64,000 bases of DNA from Xiphydria camelus (Eukaryota > Arthropoda > Insecta > Hymenoptera > Xiphydriidae): contig OY783194.1 of NCBI GenBank assembly GCA_963678675.1, forward strand, positions 14,615,812-14,679,811. Direction: 5' to 3'. Shown piece after piece: positions 23,331-33,105 of the stretch. The position numbers and the translations under genes are program-made. Each line of letters begins with the position of its first letter. The first letter of the stretch is position 1. Under the pieces are notes generated by a model. The model did not search any database, was not told the DNA's origin, and saw only the letters and a list, made by a program, of their open reading frames with translations.

Positions 23331-24764
23331 TCTAATTTAAAAATTCTTCTATCGGGGTGTGAAATCAATTAATTGTAAATTTACAACCGCACACATACGC
23401 AGATCAAAATTTGCAACTAGTCACAAATTTCTTTCTGGGAACAAACCTATTATTATATCAATTTTGTTATTTTCTAATTTAACACATTCGCTGTCACTTT
23501 TAGATTGATTGCATCGCGCTCAGTGCCGGTAACAGACTGAATAATGTAATGTGCACGACAATGTGTCTCCGATCGGAGCCGGCGGCACAGGCGCAGTGTC
23601 GACTGGCTCCGATCGGAGCCGGCGGCAGCAAACGTGTTAAAAATTGTGTGAAGACAATGAATTTACCGACATTCATGGTCGGTAAATTTACGAAGTGTGC
23701 ACGTCGAAGAGGCACCGTGACTGCACTGAGTGTAACTACTGTGTCTTTACGCTGTGAACCACTCAGTGTGTTCACTGTGTAGCCACGGTGCTTTTAGTTT
23801 GTGTACGCCACGCGATCATGCCACGGTGAGACCACAGTGGTGCCACTACGTGGCAGCACTGCGTGCGGCTAGCGTGTAAATACCGACCAAGCCCGGCCGA
23901 AGGTAAATGTCAAGATCCTGCACCGAGCTCACACGGACACACACTAATGTCGTTAACATTTCCCCCACCACTTCCATGAAATCACTCCCAAGCGAGCCTA
24001 AAGATGTTTACACATCAAAAAACTATTGTATGTATTGTATCTGATCTATTTCGGCTTTGAATTATGATTATTTTTGTACTGATGAGATTCAAGAAAACCG
24101 TGAAAAATTCAACTTTGATATTTCGCATTACAGATTTAAAGAGCGACATGTGGGATTCGTCAATTAAGTATTCAAGGAGAAAGCCTCTCAAGTGATGTCG
24201 AAGCTGGCCAACAATTTCTTCGTCGTTTTACTGCGGAAAAGGAAGAAAAAGGATACGACCCCGAAAATATTTATAACGCCGATGAGAGTGGCTTGCAGTG
24301 GAAGTCACTGCCTAACAAAACACTTGCAAGTCAGTCTGAGCAGACTGCACGAGGTCGGAAAGTGATGAAGGATCGCATCACTATAATGCTCTGCGCTAAT
24401 GCAACGGGAACCCATAAATTGAAAATCCTAGTCATAGGGAAATCCAAAACCCCCGCTGCTTCAAACATGTGACTACTTTACCCGTAATTTACAAAAATAA
24501 AAAAAAGTAGTTCGATGGATCGGGAGTTGTTTGAAGAATGGTTTACAGAGTACTTTGTACCGGAAGTTCAAGAGGAGCAGCTACGTACGGGCAGAAGCGG
24601 AAAAGTCGTTTTGCTGGTTGAAAACGCGCCTTTGCACAAGCTATCACCAGAGTGCATTGCTGCTTATCCTGATTTCGTCGTTGGGTTCTTTCCCCCAAAT
24701 GTCACAGCGATAATGCAGCCAATGGATCAAGGGGTGATTGAAAAATTAAAACGAATGTACAAGA

Positions 24765-24985
24765 AACAAAATGTGTGGCCGGCACACGCGGAAGAAGTGA
24801 AACTTCGATACCAGTTTTTCTGAATTTGATTCCGGTGGTATTATTATAGTTTCAATTAGCTCTATACAAGTCTTTTACTATGCTTCTTCGTAGAGCCAAT
24901 TGAAACTAATAGCACCGGAATCAAATTTAGAGAAACTGGTATCGAAGTTTCACTTCTTCCGCGTGTGGCGGCCACACGTTTTGTT
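24765..24985. mobile_element. Palindromic insertion in Tigger coding sequence
   Basis: The left arm AACAAAATGTGTGGCC and its mirrored end GGCCACACGTTTTGTT enclose about 220 bp of palindrome (arms about 100 bases). It starts right after QPMDQGVIEKLKRMYKK, so it cuts the transposase reading frame there. Confidence 0.7.
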
Positions 24986-26140
24986 GTTTTTTTTTCACTC
25001 TCAACTATGCTCAGATCCAACAATGTGTGATTGTGTAAATTTAATTCTTTTTCTCCATCCTCGATTTCGTTCTGTACTAGTTTTAGGTAGTACCTTCATC
25101 ATCGCTTTCTTTACACATTGCCTCTCACGAAATTATTTTTCCCGTTGTTTTCCTGTTTTTGCCATAATAATTTTAATATAACACACACGCGAAAGAATGT
25201 TCAGTGTTCATTGACGTTTACGAAATGGAAAGTTTATTTAACACGTTGCCTGTCACTGTATTATTTCGACCGTTCTGTGCCCTTTTTGCAATAATAATTA
25301 TAAATTAACACACACACACACACGCGCGCGCGCGCGCGCGAAAGAATGTACATGCACGGTGGTTACTCGAGAAAAGTTGCGACTCCGATCGCAGACTACA
25401 CGAGCTCCGTATGGCCGGCCACTCGACGCGGTAAAATCCGGAAAACTAAAAATGCGACAAACGAAATACAAATAACTCACAAGTAACTCTGCGCCCTCTA
25501 GTCTGGTTTCTTCCAAGGATACGCTCAAAAAGAGTCCTAAAAGCTAGATTTATGGTGAGCCTAACAGTCCTCTTACTGGAGGTGCGACACTGAGTCGCCT
25601 CGTAATATGAACAATAGCTTTCATTGCCCGAAGAAACCCTCTCGAGCAACACAAACCAGACCCCCTCTGCACAGTCTAAACCGCGATTGATTTTTGCTTC
25701 ATTTGTTCTTCAGTTTCAAATTAATAACTATAACATGTGCGATCAAGAGTAGATCTCCTCGAGGTCGTAAATCCCGAAGGTACTACTGCGTGACACGACT
25801 AGTGACCGAAAATGTGGTGCGGTGGATATAAACCGTATCGGTTAGTTGAAATGATTTGACACTGCACTCACAATATTACTGGTGATTATATTGGATTCAA
25901 AGAGATACAGTAATTCCGTGATGTAGCCGTGGTTTACAATTAGATACACTGCAAGGTTGTTTTGAGGGAAAGGTGTGAGACTGCGAACGCATTCGCAACC
26001 CCCATTCACCAAACCATACCGCCCGCCTCGCTGTTGCGACCGATGTACAGATTAGATCTAGATTAGTGCGTTACTTAGGTTGCGATAATAGTGAGCGGTA
26101 AGAAATGACGTAGAAGTCCCCTTTGCGACGGAACACATAT
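24986..26140. repeat. Tigger interior: short duplications and a CA/CG microsatellite
   Basis: A stretch ending AACACACACGCGAAAGAATG (25181) recurs about 130 bases later (25312) with an expanded (CA)n(CG)n tract at 25308-25340. The remainder of this interval shows no gene. Confidence 0.5.
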
Positions 26141-26297
26141 TTTGCGAGGCTGGTTCGCGAGACTGCCGCGCAAGGCAGCCTTAAGACATTTTTGCCTCGG
26201 AATATGTAGACAAACGAACGGCGGCAGCTTCACTAGGCAAGGCGATCCAACACGTGGTACGCTTCGCGCGGCGGCTTCGCGAGCCAGCCTCGCAAAG
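26141..26297. mobile_element. Small TIR MITE, TTTGCGAGGCTGG ends
   Basis: The left end TTTGCGAGGCTGGTTCGCGA and its mirrored right end (GAGCCAGCCTCGCAAA) are about 31-bp inverted repeats around a 95-bp core. GC-rich against an AT-rich background. No duplication assigned. Confidence 0.6.
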
Positions 26298-27181
26298 TCA
26301 ACACGAGATTGTAGCTCTTACAGCACTCGAAGTTTGTTACATAGTTTTTATTACATATCTTCACGAATTCGGTCGTTCTGCGAATTAGGGAATTTGGAGA
26401 CAAAGTTTAATGAAATAGCGCTGTTTTCTTTGAATTTACAGTTGTATTCGCCCGACGTGTGTATACATAATTGGTATAACCATTTTCTAATATCGTGCAC
26501 GTTTTTTGAAATTATATTCCAGACTCCAGGTTGCCAACGAGAACTGAATCGTACTACAGCTGATGTCTCAGATACTGCAGATGAGGACGACGAAACTCTA
26601 TTGGAAAAGCCAACAGCGAAAGATGCTCTTGCTTCAGTTAAAATCATTTCAAGGTGGTTGGAATCAGAGAAAAATTGTAATCCTAAGAGTTTGCACGAGC
26701 TAAGAAAAATTTGAGCTGTGATTAGAGTCGCGTTGCAGAACGATAAAAAAAATGAGCCTTAAAAACTCTTGAAGCCGTAAAAAAAACTCCGCTGCATCAA
26801 AGCTTTATTTACTTTAAGAAAAAGAAAACTTATGTGTTTAAAGAGTATTATTTTTAACGAAATAGTTGCTTTTAATACGCGTTGTGCATATAAAATGTTA
26901 TCATTTTATAATAAATTTTATTGACAAAATAAAATATTTTTTAATATGAAAAATTTGACAACATTGAAGAGCAAATGAAACATCTCCCAAAACACGTTTT
27001 AAAAAAATTACGGTCACCCCTCTTAAGCGCCCTTCTTAAGTGTATGTGCGACGGCCTTGATCAATCACCCTCCAACCAACCTACTGCGTCCCGACGCTCT
27101 GCCCTCGTACACTATAACAGTGTACGCTATGAGAGGTTCCACTGTACGTGATTCTATAGAAGTGTGGCAAGTAAGGGTTAA

Positions 27182-28660
27182 GATAATTCTGAGATAACAA
27201 ACTTTGATATTATACAAACAATTTTGATTCTTGGCACAATACGCTCAATGTGAATACAATGATTTACCACTTTTTGAGTCTCACACACTTGTCCTGCTGT
27301 AAAAGTATTATTTCTGAGAAACAGAGGCATAACAAGTACAATGCCTTTTCCCGTTTCATCAATCGACGTTTGTATCTCCGGAAAACCTTTATCAGCCATA
27401 CGTCACCGGTTTCCAAAAGATTCAGCAAACCACTTTAATTTGTTATTTGGGTATCGGTTGTTCTACCCCCAAAGCATCTAGAAACAAACGAAATGTATCC
27501 CTTGCGCATGCAACGAACAAGTATTTTAACAGTAAAACCTTTTTTATACTGAGAATAGAAATGTATACAATATTGAATGCACGGCTTCTCGACCCTGAAT
27601 TCAGTGTAGTCAATAATGACACGATAGTTTGGATAAGAATCTTTGATATTCTGAGGCATTTTCGACAAAACTACCCGCGCAGAAATTCTTTAAAGGCTGT
27701 AGTCGGGCCCCTATTAAGTTCCTTGTCATTGACGAAGCTCTGATCGAGAACCTTAATAGGTGCCCGATAGGGTATGTCCCACTTTGTTTACCGGGGCCTT
27801 TAAAGGCTACGCCATGGATGTTGCATTACTTGGATGGCTGACTAGGCCCTGGCCAGGCCCTTGTCAGGCTACCGACACAATAATTCTGATGTTGAAGCCC
27901 TGATAGTGCCTATACGGGGCTAAATAAAAAATGTGTGACACTCTGTAGAATGAAATTAGGACACGCGTGCGCTGCTGCTAAGTATAATATATTGGCATAG
28001 AAAATACGCGAAATTGTGGTGCAATACACCTCGAAAAGAACGCCAATGGATGAATACGTGAGGAACAATCTCGTTATGAATAGAAAAATAAGGAGACGAT
28101 TTTCCTTAGATACTTTGCTCTCATCGCTCTTGTTTAAAACGTTCAATAAAAAATTAAATGTATAAAAATTAAACTCGGCAAGGTCATCAAGGTCTTGCTT
28201 GTCTTTCAGTGAAATATATCCGTGAAAACCACCTTCAAATTTCGTGAGGAATTTTTCTTTTCCGTCGATGGGTGTGGTCCGATTTTTCTATCAACATTTT
28301 CCACCATTTCACCACAACATTTATCAGCAACTAGTTTTGTAATTTGTGAATTTTGAAGAGTAGACAGTGGTAATTGAGTTTGAGTTTCAGTCTCACATAT
28401 TTGTCCATCTTTGGTACGATTACACAAAATGTACACGGGGTAAATCCTGTAGTTCCAAGAAGTCATGTTGCACAACTGCATCTCGAAATTAAGATTTCGG
28501 TGGGTGTTGTGAATAATTTGCCACGCCATTAATGTTTCTTTCTTGATGGAGAGTTTGTAATGTGCTTTATCCGAAATCGAGTGTTCTTGCAATTTCTGAT
28601 GTGAAACATCTAATGCCGCGCTACGGCGGTGAGAATGGCTGTTAGGGTCGCGACGTCGAA
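27182..28660 (-). pseudogene. DDE_4-type (ISL2EU/Harbinger-like) transposase, decayed
   Basis: Read on the minus strand, N to C. A poorly conserved N-terminus (28660-28210) includes KKETLMAWQIIHNTH and ETETQTQ. A helix-turn-helix region follows (28210-27960; SKENRLLIFLFITRLF, CTTISRIFY). The catalytic part (27668-27182) shows PNYRVIIDYTEF (first Asp), CFGGRTTDTQIT (second Asp), ADKGFPEIQ (third Asp) and RNNTFTAGQV...HIERIVPRIK. The last coding segment is displaced to 19124-19261. Frame changes occur near 28210, 27680-27940 (foreign insert) and 27400-27435. The family moves by cut and paste; the autonomous source of this copy is not in the window. Confidence 0.75.
27690..27935. mobile_element. 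Foreign insert inside the transposase relic
   Basis: The transposase reading is lost between the HTH part (ending near 27960) and MPQNIKDSYPNYRV (near 27665). The intervening about 240 bases are GC-richer, with words such as TAGGTGCCCGATAGGG and AGGCCCTGGCCAGGCCC. I could not define terminal repeats. Confidence 0.35.
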
Positions 28661-28920
28661 ACTCCTGGCGTCGCAGGTATGAGAGGACGCAAAACTCGGG
28701 ACGCATCGGCTCTCTCCACCACGACTCGGCGGTCCCCTTTCCCCGAGCGCTAGCTTCACACTTATTGTTAATACTACACGCTCACTGTATCGGTGTATGA
28801 AGCAGTACGAAGCGTTCTCTATAGGTCTCGTGCATGCCCGAGTGGTGGCGCGGCAGTAGGCAATATTCAGTGCTACAGTGGCCGTCAACGGCATTAAATA
28901 CGTTACAAAGTGTGCCTTTA
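28661..28920. other. GC-rich stretch, unrecognised
   Basis: It lies between the transposase N-terminus and the next MITE. It may be the 5' end of the DDE_4-type transposon. No terminal repeat or gene was identified. Confidence 0.3.
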
Positions 28921-29525
28921 TACAGGATGTCCCACGAAGAACCGACCAGTTGCAGGGATCTTGAAATTTACCTTCGGCTTGGCTCTTGGTCGGTACCGTG
29001 ATTTCCCACAACTATGGTCCTGGACCACAAGTATGGTCCAAAATGATTGTTCTTTATATTCGAGGTATGTAAGTACCTACCTACAGCGGTCTGTCCTATC
29101 ACTTTATTTTAATTCAGTACACCCAAATTTTGGCTAGATGACACCCAATACTGAAATACAGATTTATTCGTAACAATGCGCATTTTGGACCATACTTGTG
29201 GTCCAGGACCATAGTTGTGGGAAATTACGGTACTCGAGTCACATTTATACCGGTAGAAGTCGAGTCGGTAGTTAGAGTTGATATCAATTCGGGAGATCGA
29301 AGCGTCTAACCTCGAAATCGTGAATTTGTGAATAATGGAAATTACTCACCATTATTCACAAATTCACGATTTCGAGGTTAGACGCTTCGATCTCCCGAAT
29401 TGATATCAACTCTAACTACCGACTCGACTTCTACCGGTATAAATGACTCGAGTACCGACCAAGCCCGGTCGAAGGTAAATTTCAAAGTCCCTGCAACTGT
29501 GCGGTTCTGCGCGGGACATCCTGTA
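28921..29525. mobile_element. Palindromic MITE, TACAGGATGTCCC ends
   Basis: The left end TACAGGATGTCCC is mirrored by GGGACATCCTGTA ending at 29525. Arms share ACCGACTCGACTTCTACCGG with the MITE at 22286. The centre, near 29345, is the mirrored GGAAATTACTCACC. Another foldback (28995-29231) is inserted in the left arm, which explains the unequal arm lengths. Confidence 0.75.
28995..29231. mobile_element. Nested foldback inside the MITE
   Basis: Inverted arms of about 45 bases, TTTCCCACAACTATGGTCC and its mirror GGACCATAGTTGTGGGAAA, contain a second inner palindrome of the type TGGACCACAAGTATGGTCCA. The core of about 110 bases is AT-rich with no gene. Confidence 0.7.
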
Positions 29526-29688
29526 CACCCAGAATCTCAGATTCCGTCGCTAGTGACTTTCTAAAATGTCATTTTTAAACATACTAGCCCATGAACAATT
29601 ACTTCTCATGCCCTCATTAGCTATGGTGGCGTTTACCCTCATTAATGAAAGCATGGGGATTGATTAATCATTGGTTAGTACATTTAAA

Positions 29689-29996
29689 AAACGCAAAATG
29701 CGTCACGGGACGCCTGTTAGATGTGAAACATCGAAATTCTTCTTTGTAGAAAGTATACGATAGGAAGGATGGCCACGCGTCCGTCGAAAGAACACGTGCG
29801 CCAGTGCACATTTGCATTTATGACTGTGGTACTATTAAACGGTACGAACCGTTGTGTCTAATTCAAAAGGCGCATTTAGTTTACTCTCTCTTAACTCTGC
29901 CATCAGTCGCTGTTCCGTCTCGCGATAAACGGAATACAAAGAAGAATTTCGATATTTCACATTTAACATGCGTCCCGTGACGCATTTTGCGTTTTC
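29689..29996. mobile_element. TIR MITE, AACGCAAAATGCGTCACGGG ends
   Basis: About 60-base inverted arms: AACGCAAAATGCGTC (29689) is mirrored by GACGCATTTTGCGTT ending at 29994, and AAATTCTTCTTTG is mirrored at 29938. There is no coding content in the core. Confidence 0.7.
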
Positions 29997-31467
29997 GATA
30001 TGTAGCGTCCCCTACTCACTGAATGTGAGTGTCTGCTCTTTTCATTGCCCAATTAAATCTGAAATGGGAGAAATAACCTGTTCCGTCGCACGATCAACGG
30101 GCCTAGACCATTCCTTTCTGTTCGCGCCACGCGAACCGTTCTTAGGTTACAGGAACCTCGCGGCAGAGTCCGGGCAACCTCTATCCCTATCCCAATCCTA
30201 GGGCAAGTGACCGCCGGCCATAAATCCAGCCCTTTGAGATGCACGTGCCAAGGCGTCCAGTGATTGCGGTCGCGCGTGCTACTGACCTGGTGCAGGGGTC
30301 GCGGTCAGTCCTGCAGGACCCAAGCAACCTGATCTATTCCGATGCGAGTGAGTGGTTGGTCCTGCAGGACAGAGGCCTCATTGATCCGCGGGATATGTGT
30401 TATTCCCACGTGCACCGTTGCCCTCCTGACTCTCTCGCGACCCTTTCTTCCCACGGGAACCAACTCCTTGATCCGTGGGAGTCCTAGTTTTAACCTATAC
30501 GACGCGATGCATAAAATCTCGGACTGGCGCGTCCGGGAGTCAGTTGTAACAAAGCAACCACCAAGACCACCTCTCGCAGTCGTCAAGACCACCAAGGTCT
30601 TATCCGCCGAGATTGTATTTTTGTTATTTAAATATTATATTCGATTAGTACTCGTAAATGCAGTACGATCATTTGAATAGGCCGATAGGTTGGAACGATA
30701 CCTTCTGGTAGTTTTGGGCAATCACCCGCGTCGCGTACAGCGTTCTCGGGCCTTACAACCCCGAGAAAGTTCAAACTATAGAAAAACCGCGCGGCGACCG
30801 GACATAACCTATACAATACTGAACTAAGTCCATTTTGTGGTATTCATGCACTCAACAACTCTACATATTTTTGCAACGAGCTCTCTGATCGTGATTTGCC
30901 ATAATACTAGTAATTTGATGGAAAAATAGTAGGAGCAAAATTTGAATTCAGGGGATGCTAAGCTTTCGTATTATTGATAAAATGTCTACTGCAAATCCTT
31001 GACCGCTTGCTCGGTTTTTCAAACGACCATTTGCGCTGAAAATAGTTTTTTTCATATTAACTTTTCATATGACAAACAAATTAATTATTACACAGTTCTC
31101 ATTGCCATGTCAAGAGACACGGCAGTGTCTCGCGGCATGTTCATTCAAGTAGTTCGTCAGAACGACGAACGACGGCGCTGTCGCCGCGGGCAACCGTGTA
31201 TCTTTATAGGAAAAATGTCTGCCCCCTTCACCCTTCAATTTTTACATCGAATTTTTTTATGTGTAAACATCTATGCTATGGCTCTGCGGTAGGACCTTCC
31301 TGGGAAATTGAGCGTCAGACGTAAGCCATGTAGATGTGACTGCGTCAGTGTGTGTGTGGCGCTACTGCGCATACTATTCGCGCAAGCTGGATTATCTCAA
31401 CGGGAAAACATTTTAGAGAAAAATGTTTAATACAAAACTTTAAGGATTTTCCCTTGGCTACTCACAA
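29997..31467. other. No gene recognised; GC-rich block 30050-30560
   Basis: The block 30050-30560 is GC-rich with repeated self-complementary words (TCCTGCAGGA twice near 30308 and 30359, GATCCGCGGGAT, CCCACGGG). It has overlapping open frames on both strands and no domain I recognise. After 30600 the sequence is AT-rich and featureless. Confidence 0.35.
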
Positions 31468-31974
31468 GGAAACGTTTCGAGGCCGCCGCTTCCGATCTTG
31501 ATGAAACTTCGTAAATTTAAAGTTTATCGAAAAATAAGAGACCCCTATTTTTTTATAGCGGCCCAATTTTGGTTTAAGGGGGTGAAATGGACCCCTGAAT
31601 TTTCACCCCCTTCGAGCTATCTCCGAAACGAAGCGAGATAGATGAAAACTTTCAATGTACGTTTTGTTTGGTTTTTTTAGTATAATAAAATCCCCTAAAC
31701 AGATTTTGAAAAAAAGCATTATTTTTCAAAAAAAAAAATTTTTTTATCTAATTTTTCGAAATTTCGGTTTAGTCATGTGGACAAAAATTTAGGAAATTTT
31801 ATTACAAATTCAACCATGTATGACATGATATATTTCCCTCCTACAGTTTTGCAAATTTCTAACTTTTATGTCTGATAAAGAGCGGGCTACCAATGGCAGT
31901 GACGGGATAGGTCGGGGGTTATTACTTCTATGTATTTTAATGCCACTTTTCTTTTATTTAATAAAGTTCAACTT

Positions 31975-32349
31975 CTATGGCTCATAATTATGACAATAAT
32001 GGTATTTCGTGAAAAAATGTTTTATACAAAGTTGTTTCTTACACCAAGCACACGTAATAACGGCAATATCGCCACATATGTGGCATCGTGGTTCCGAGTC
32101 CTGTGCAAAACAAAATTCTACAGGATGTTCAAATTCAGGAGGTCTCCTGAATATATATCCACTCTTGAACCACGAATATTTAATAAAGTTAGTAAACCGT
32201 GGTGAAGAAAACTGATTATGAGTAAGAGATTGAAGTTTTAAAATATTATCTCTCGAATGAAGGTTAATATCGTAATTGAAAAGAGTTACAATATCTGAAA
32301 ACCTCCTTACAAAATTCTTCCACATTCGAAAGCCGTATACGTCTAGCGG
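31975..32349 (-). pseudogene. Inverted duplicate of transposase C-terminus
   Basis: Read on the minus strand it repeats the last 125 codons of the pogo-like transposase with few changes (for example CIKHFF against CMKHFF, TKYH against TEYH), including the stop and 3' flank. It starts two codons before the third catalytic Asp. It lacks the first two catalytic residues and cannot act alone. Confidence 0.85.
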
Positions 32350-32489
32350 AATATTATCAAAATAAAATGGACAAAAATTGTTCAGAAATCTTATTAATAA
32401 ATCCGACCGTTAATTTATTTATATTATTTTCTGTTTGTGTGTAAGTAACTAATAATTCACTCACAGGTTAGATAAAATTGTCTGAATTT

Positions 32490-32805
32490 TTATAGTTTTT
32501 TGTTGGAATCATTTTTTTCTTTACTTTTCTTCTTCGCGTACTGTTTCCTCCAGTACTCCTCACATTCTTGCAGCTCTCGTTCTACTTCGGCCATGGATGG
32601 TCCTGTTGTGCGGAATGTCAGATCCAGCGATTTCCCGGGAGACGGCAATGGTATGTGCCCATTTTTAAGATCCTCCACGATCTTCTCAAAAGTCGGTAAC
32701 TCGTTTGAACCCATCACTTGAATGATAGACGCAGCCAATGAAACTGAAGCTCTTTGCTTCTCGGCCCTGTATATATACTCCTCGAAAATGCCGTAAACAA
32801 CATTC
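32490..32805 (-). CDS. Unknown protein segment, likely a terminal exon
   Basis: A minus-strand open frame with a plausible splice acceptor (AACAG before 32805) reads about 104 codons and then stops. It begins VVYGIFEEYIYRAEKQ and includes LPTFEKIVEDLKNG, a central SPGKSLDLTF, and an acidic-then-basic end (ELQECEEYWRKQ, KKKSKEK). The composition looks like a real soluble protein. I do not recognise the family. It lies between the left inverted repeat and the divergent transposase promoter. It could be an accessory gene of the element or a captured host exon. Confidence 0.4.
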
Positions 32806-33025
32806 CTGTTATTTGTAGGGTTGCCTTATATGGCCCCGGTGATGCGAAAGAGGGAGTTTAGTTCTTTGGACAAGCTTTATTATTAGTTGGCTCTGTGCCC
32901 ATGTAAAAATATTTTCGTACGCGCTCTCGAGTTTCGTACGCGGACTCCGAGGATGATGGCCCCTTTTTGGGAAGTCGGACCTCCCACCCTCTCCAGTCTG
33001 TTTCGTTCTTGTGAGGCGACTTCAT

Positions 33026-33035
33026 TATATATAAG
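33026..33035 (+). promoter_or_regulatory. TATA box of the pogo-like transposase
   Basis: TATATATAAG stands about 70 bases before the ATG at 33106. A start of transcription near 33060 would give a short leader. Confidence 0.45.
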
Positions 33036-33105
33036 GAAGCGAAAGAGAAAGCTTTTTAGTCTGAATATTCAGTTTCTATGGTGCACAGCAGTTCATATTA
33101 TTATT

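Larger units (their letters stand above)
20043..26714 (+). pseudogene. Tigger transposase, decayed
   Basis: Segment 1 (20043-20425) encodes the N-terminal CENP-B type helix-turn-helix (LDFSEKLEILARLEKGE, then SVTKLSAEYNVTHPTICRIK) and part of the second HTH, ending at a GTAAG donor after GWLWR. The matching acceptor (TTACAG) is at 24133, and segment 2 continues FKERH in frame across 3.7 kb of MITE-filled intron. The DDE domain follows, with NADESG (near 24280), GRKVMKDRITIMLCANATGT and QPMDQGVIE (near 24715). The second catalytic Asp, usually in LLDNAP, reads LVENAP here. Frameshifts occur near 24151, 24450 and 24500. A palindrome at 24765 interrupts the coding sequence. A C-terminal piece (LASVKIISRWLESE) remains at 26525-26714. 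Confidence 0.85.
19621..27144 (+). mobile_element. Tigger-like (pogo group) transposon
   Basis: Perfect 23-bp terminal repeats begin CAGTGGAACCTCTCATAGCG at 19621 and end at 27144. Both are flanked by TA (19619-19620 and 27145-27146). The element encodes a broken CENP-B/jerky-like transposase. It is 7.5 kb long because at least five palindromic elements have entered its intron and coding region. Confidence 0.9.
19266..27177. mobile_element. piggyBac-type MITE, itself split by Tigger
   Basis: The ends are CCCTTACTTGCCAC (19266) and GTGGCAAGTAAGGG (ending 27177), each next to TTAA (19262-19265 and 27178-27181), the piggyBac target duplication. The MITE proper is only 19266-19620 plus 27147-27177, about 390 bp. 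Its left part is a hairpin, with TTTGTACTTGAAAATTTGAT (19384) and CTCTTCTTAAGA repeated inverted at 19519-19556. Repeats of GCCAYACTGGGGTT lie at the left end. It carries no gene. Confidence 0.85.

Noticed and set aside
19266..27177. A 7.9 kb autonomous piggyBac element
   Set aside because: Between the TTAA ends there is no piggyBac transposase; the interior is a complete Tigger with its own TA duplication, so the outer element is a roughly 390-bp MITE.
32887..33105. Upstream extension of the pogo-like transposase to 610 codons
   Set aside because: The extra 73 codons cover the promoter-like region with the TATA box and have no family similarity; ATG 33106 is the better start.
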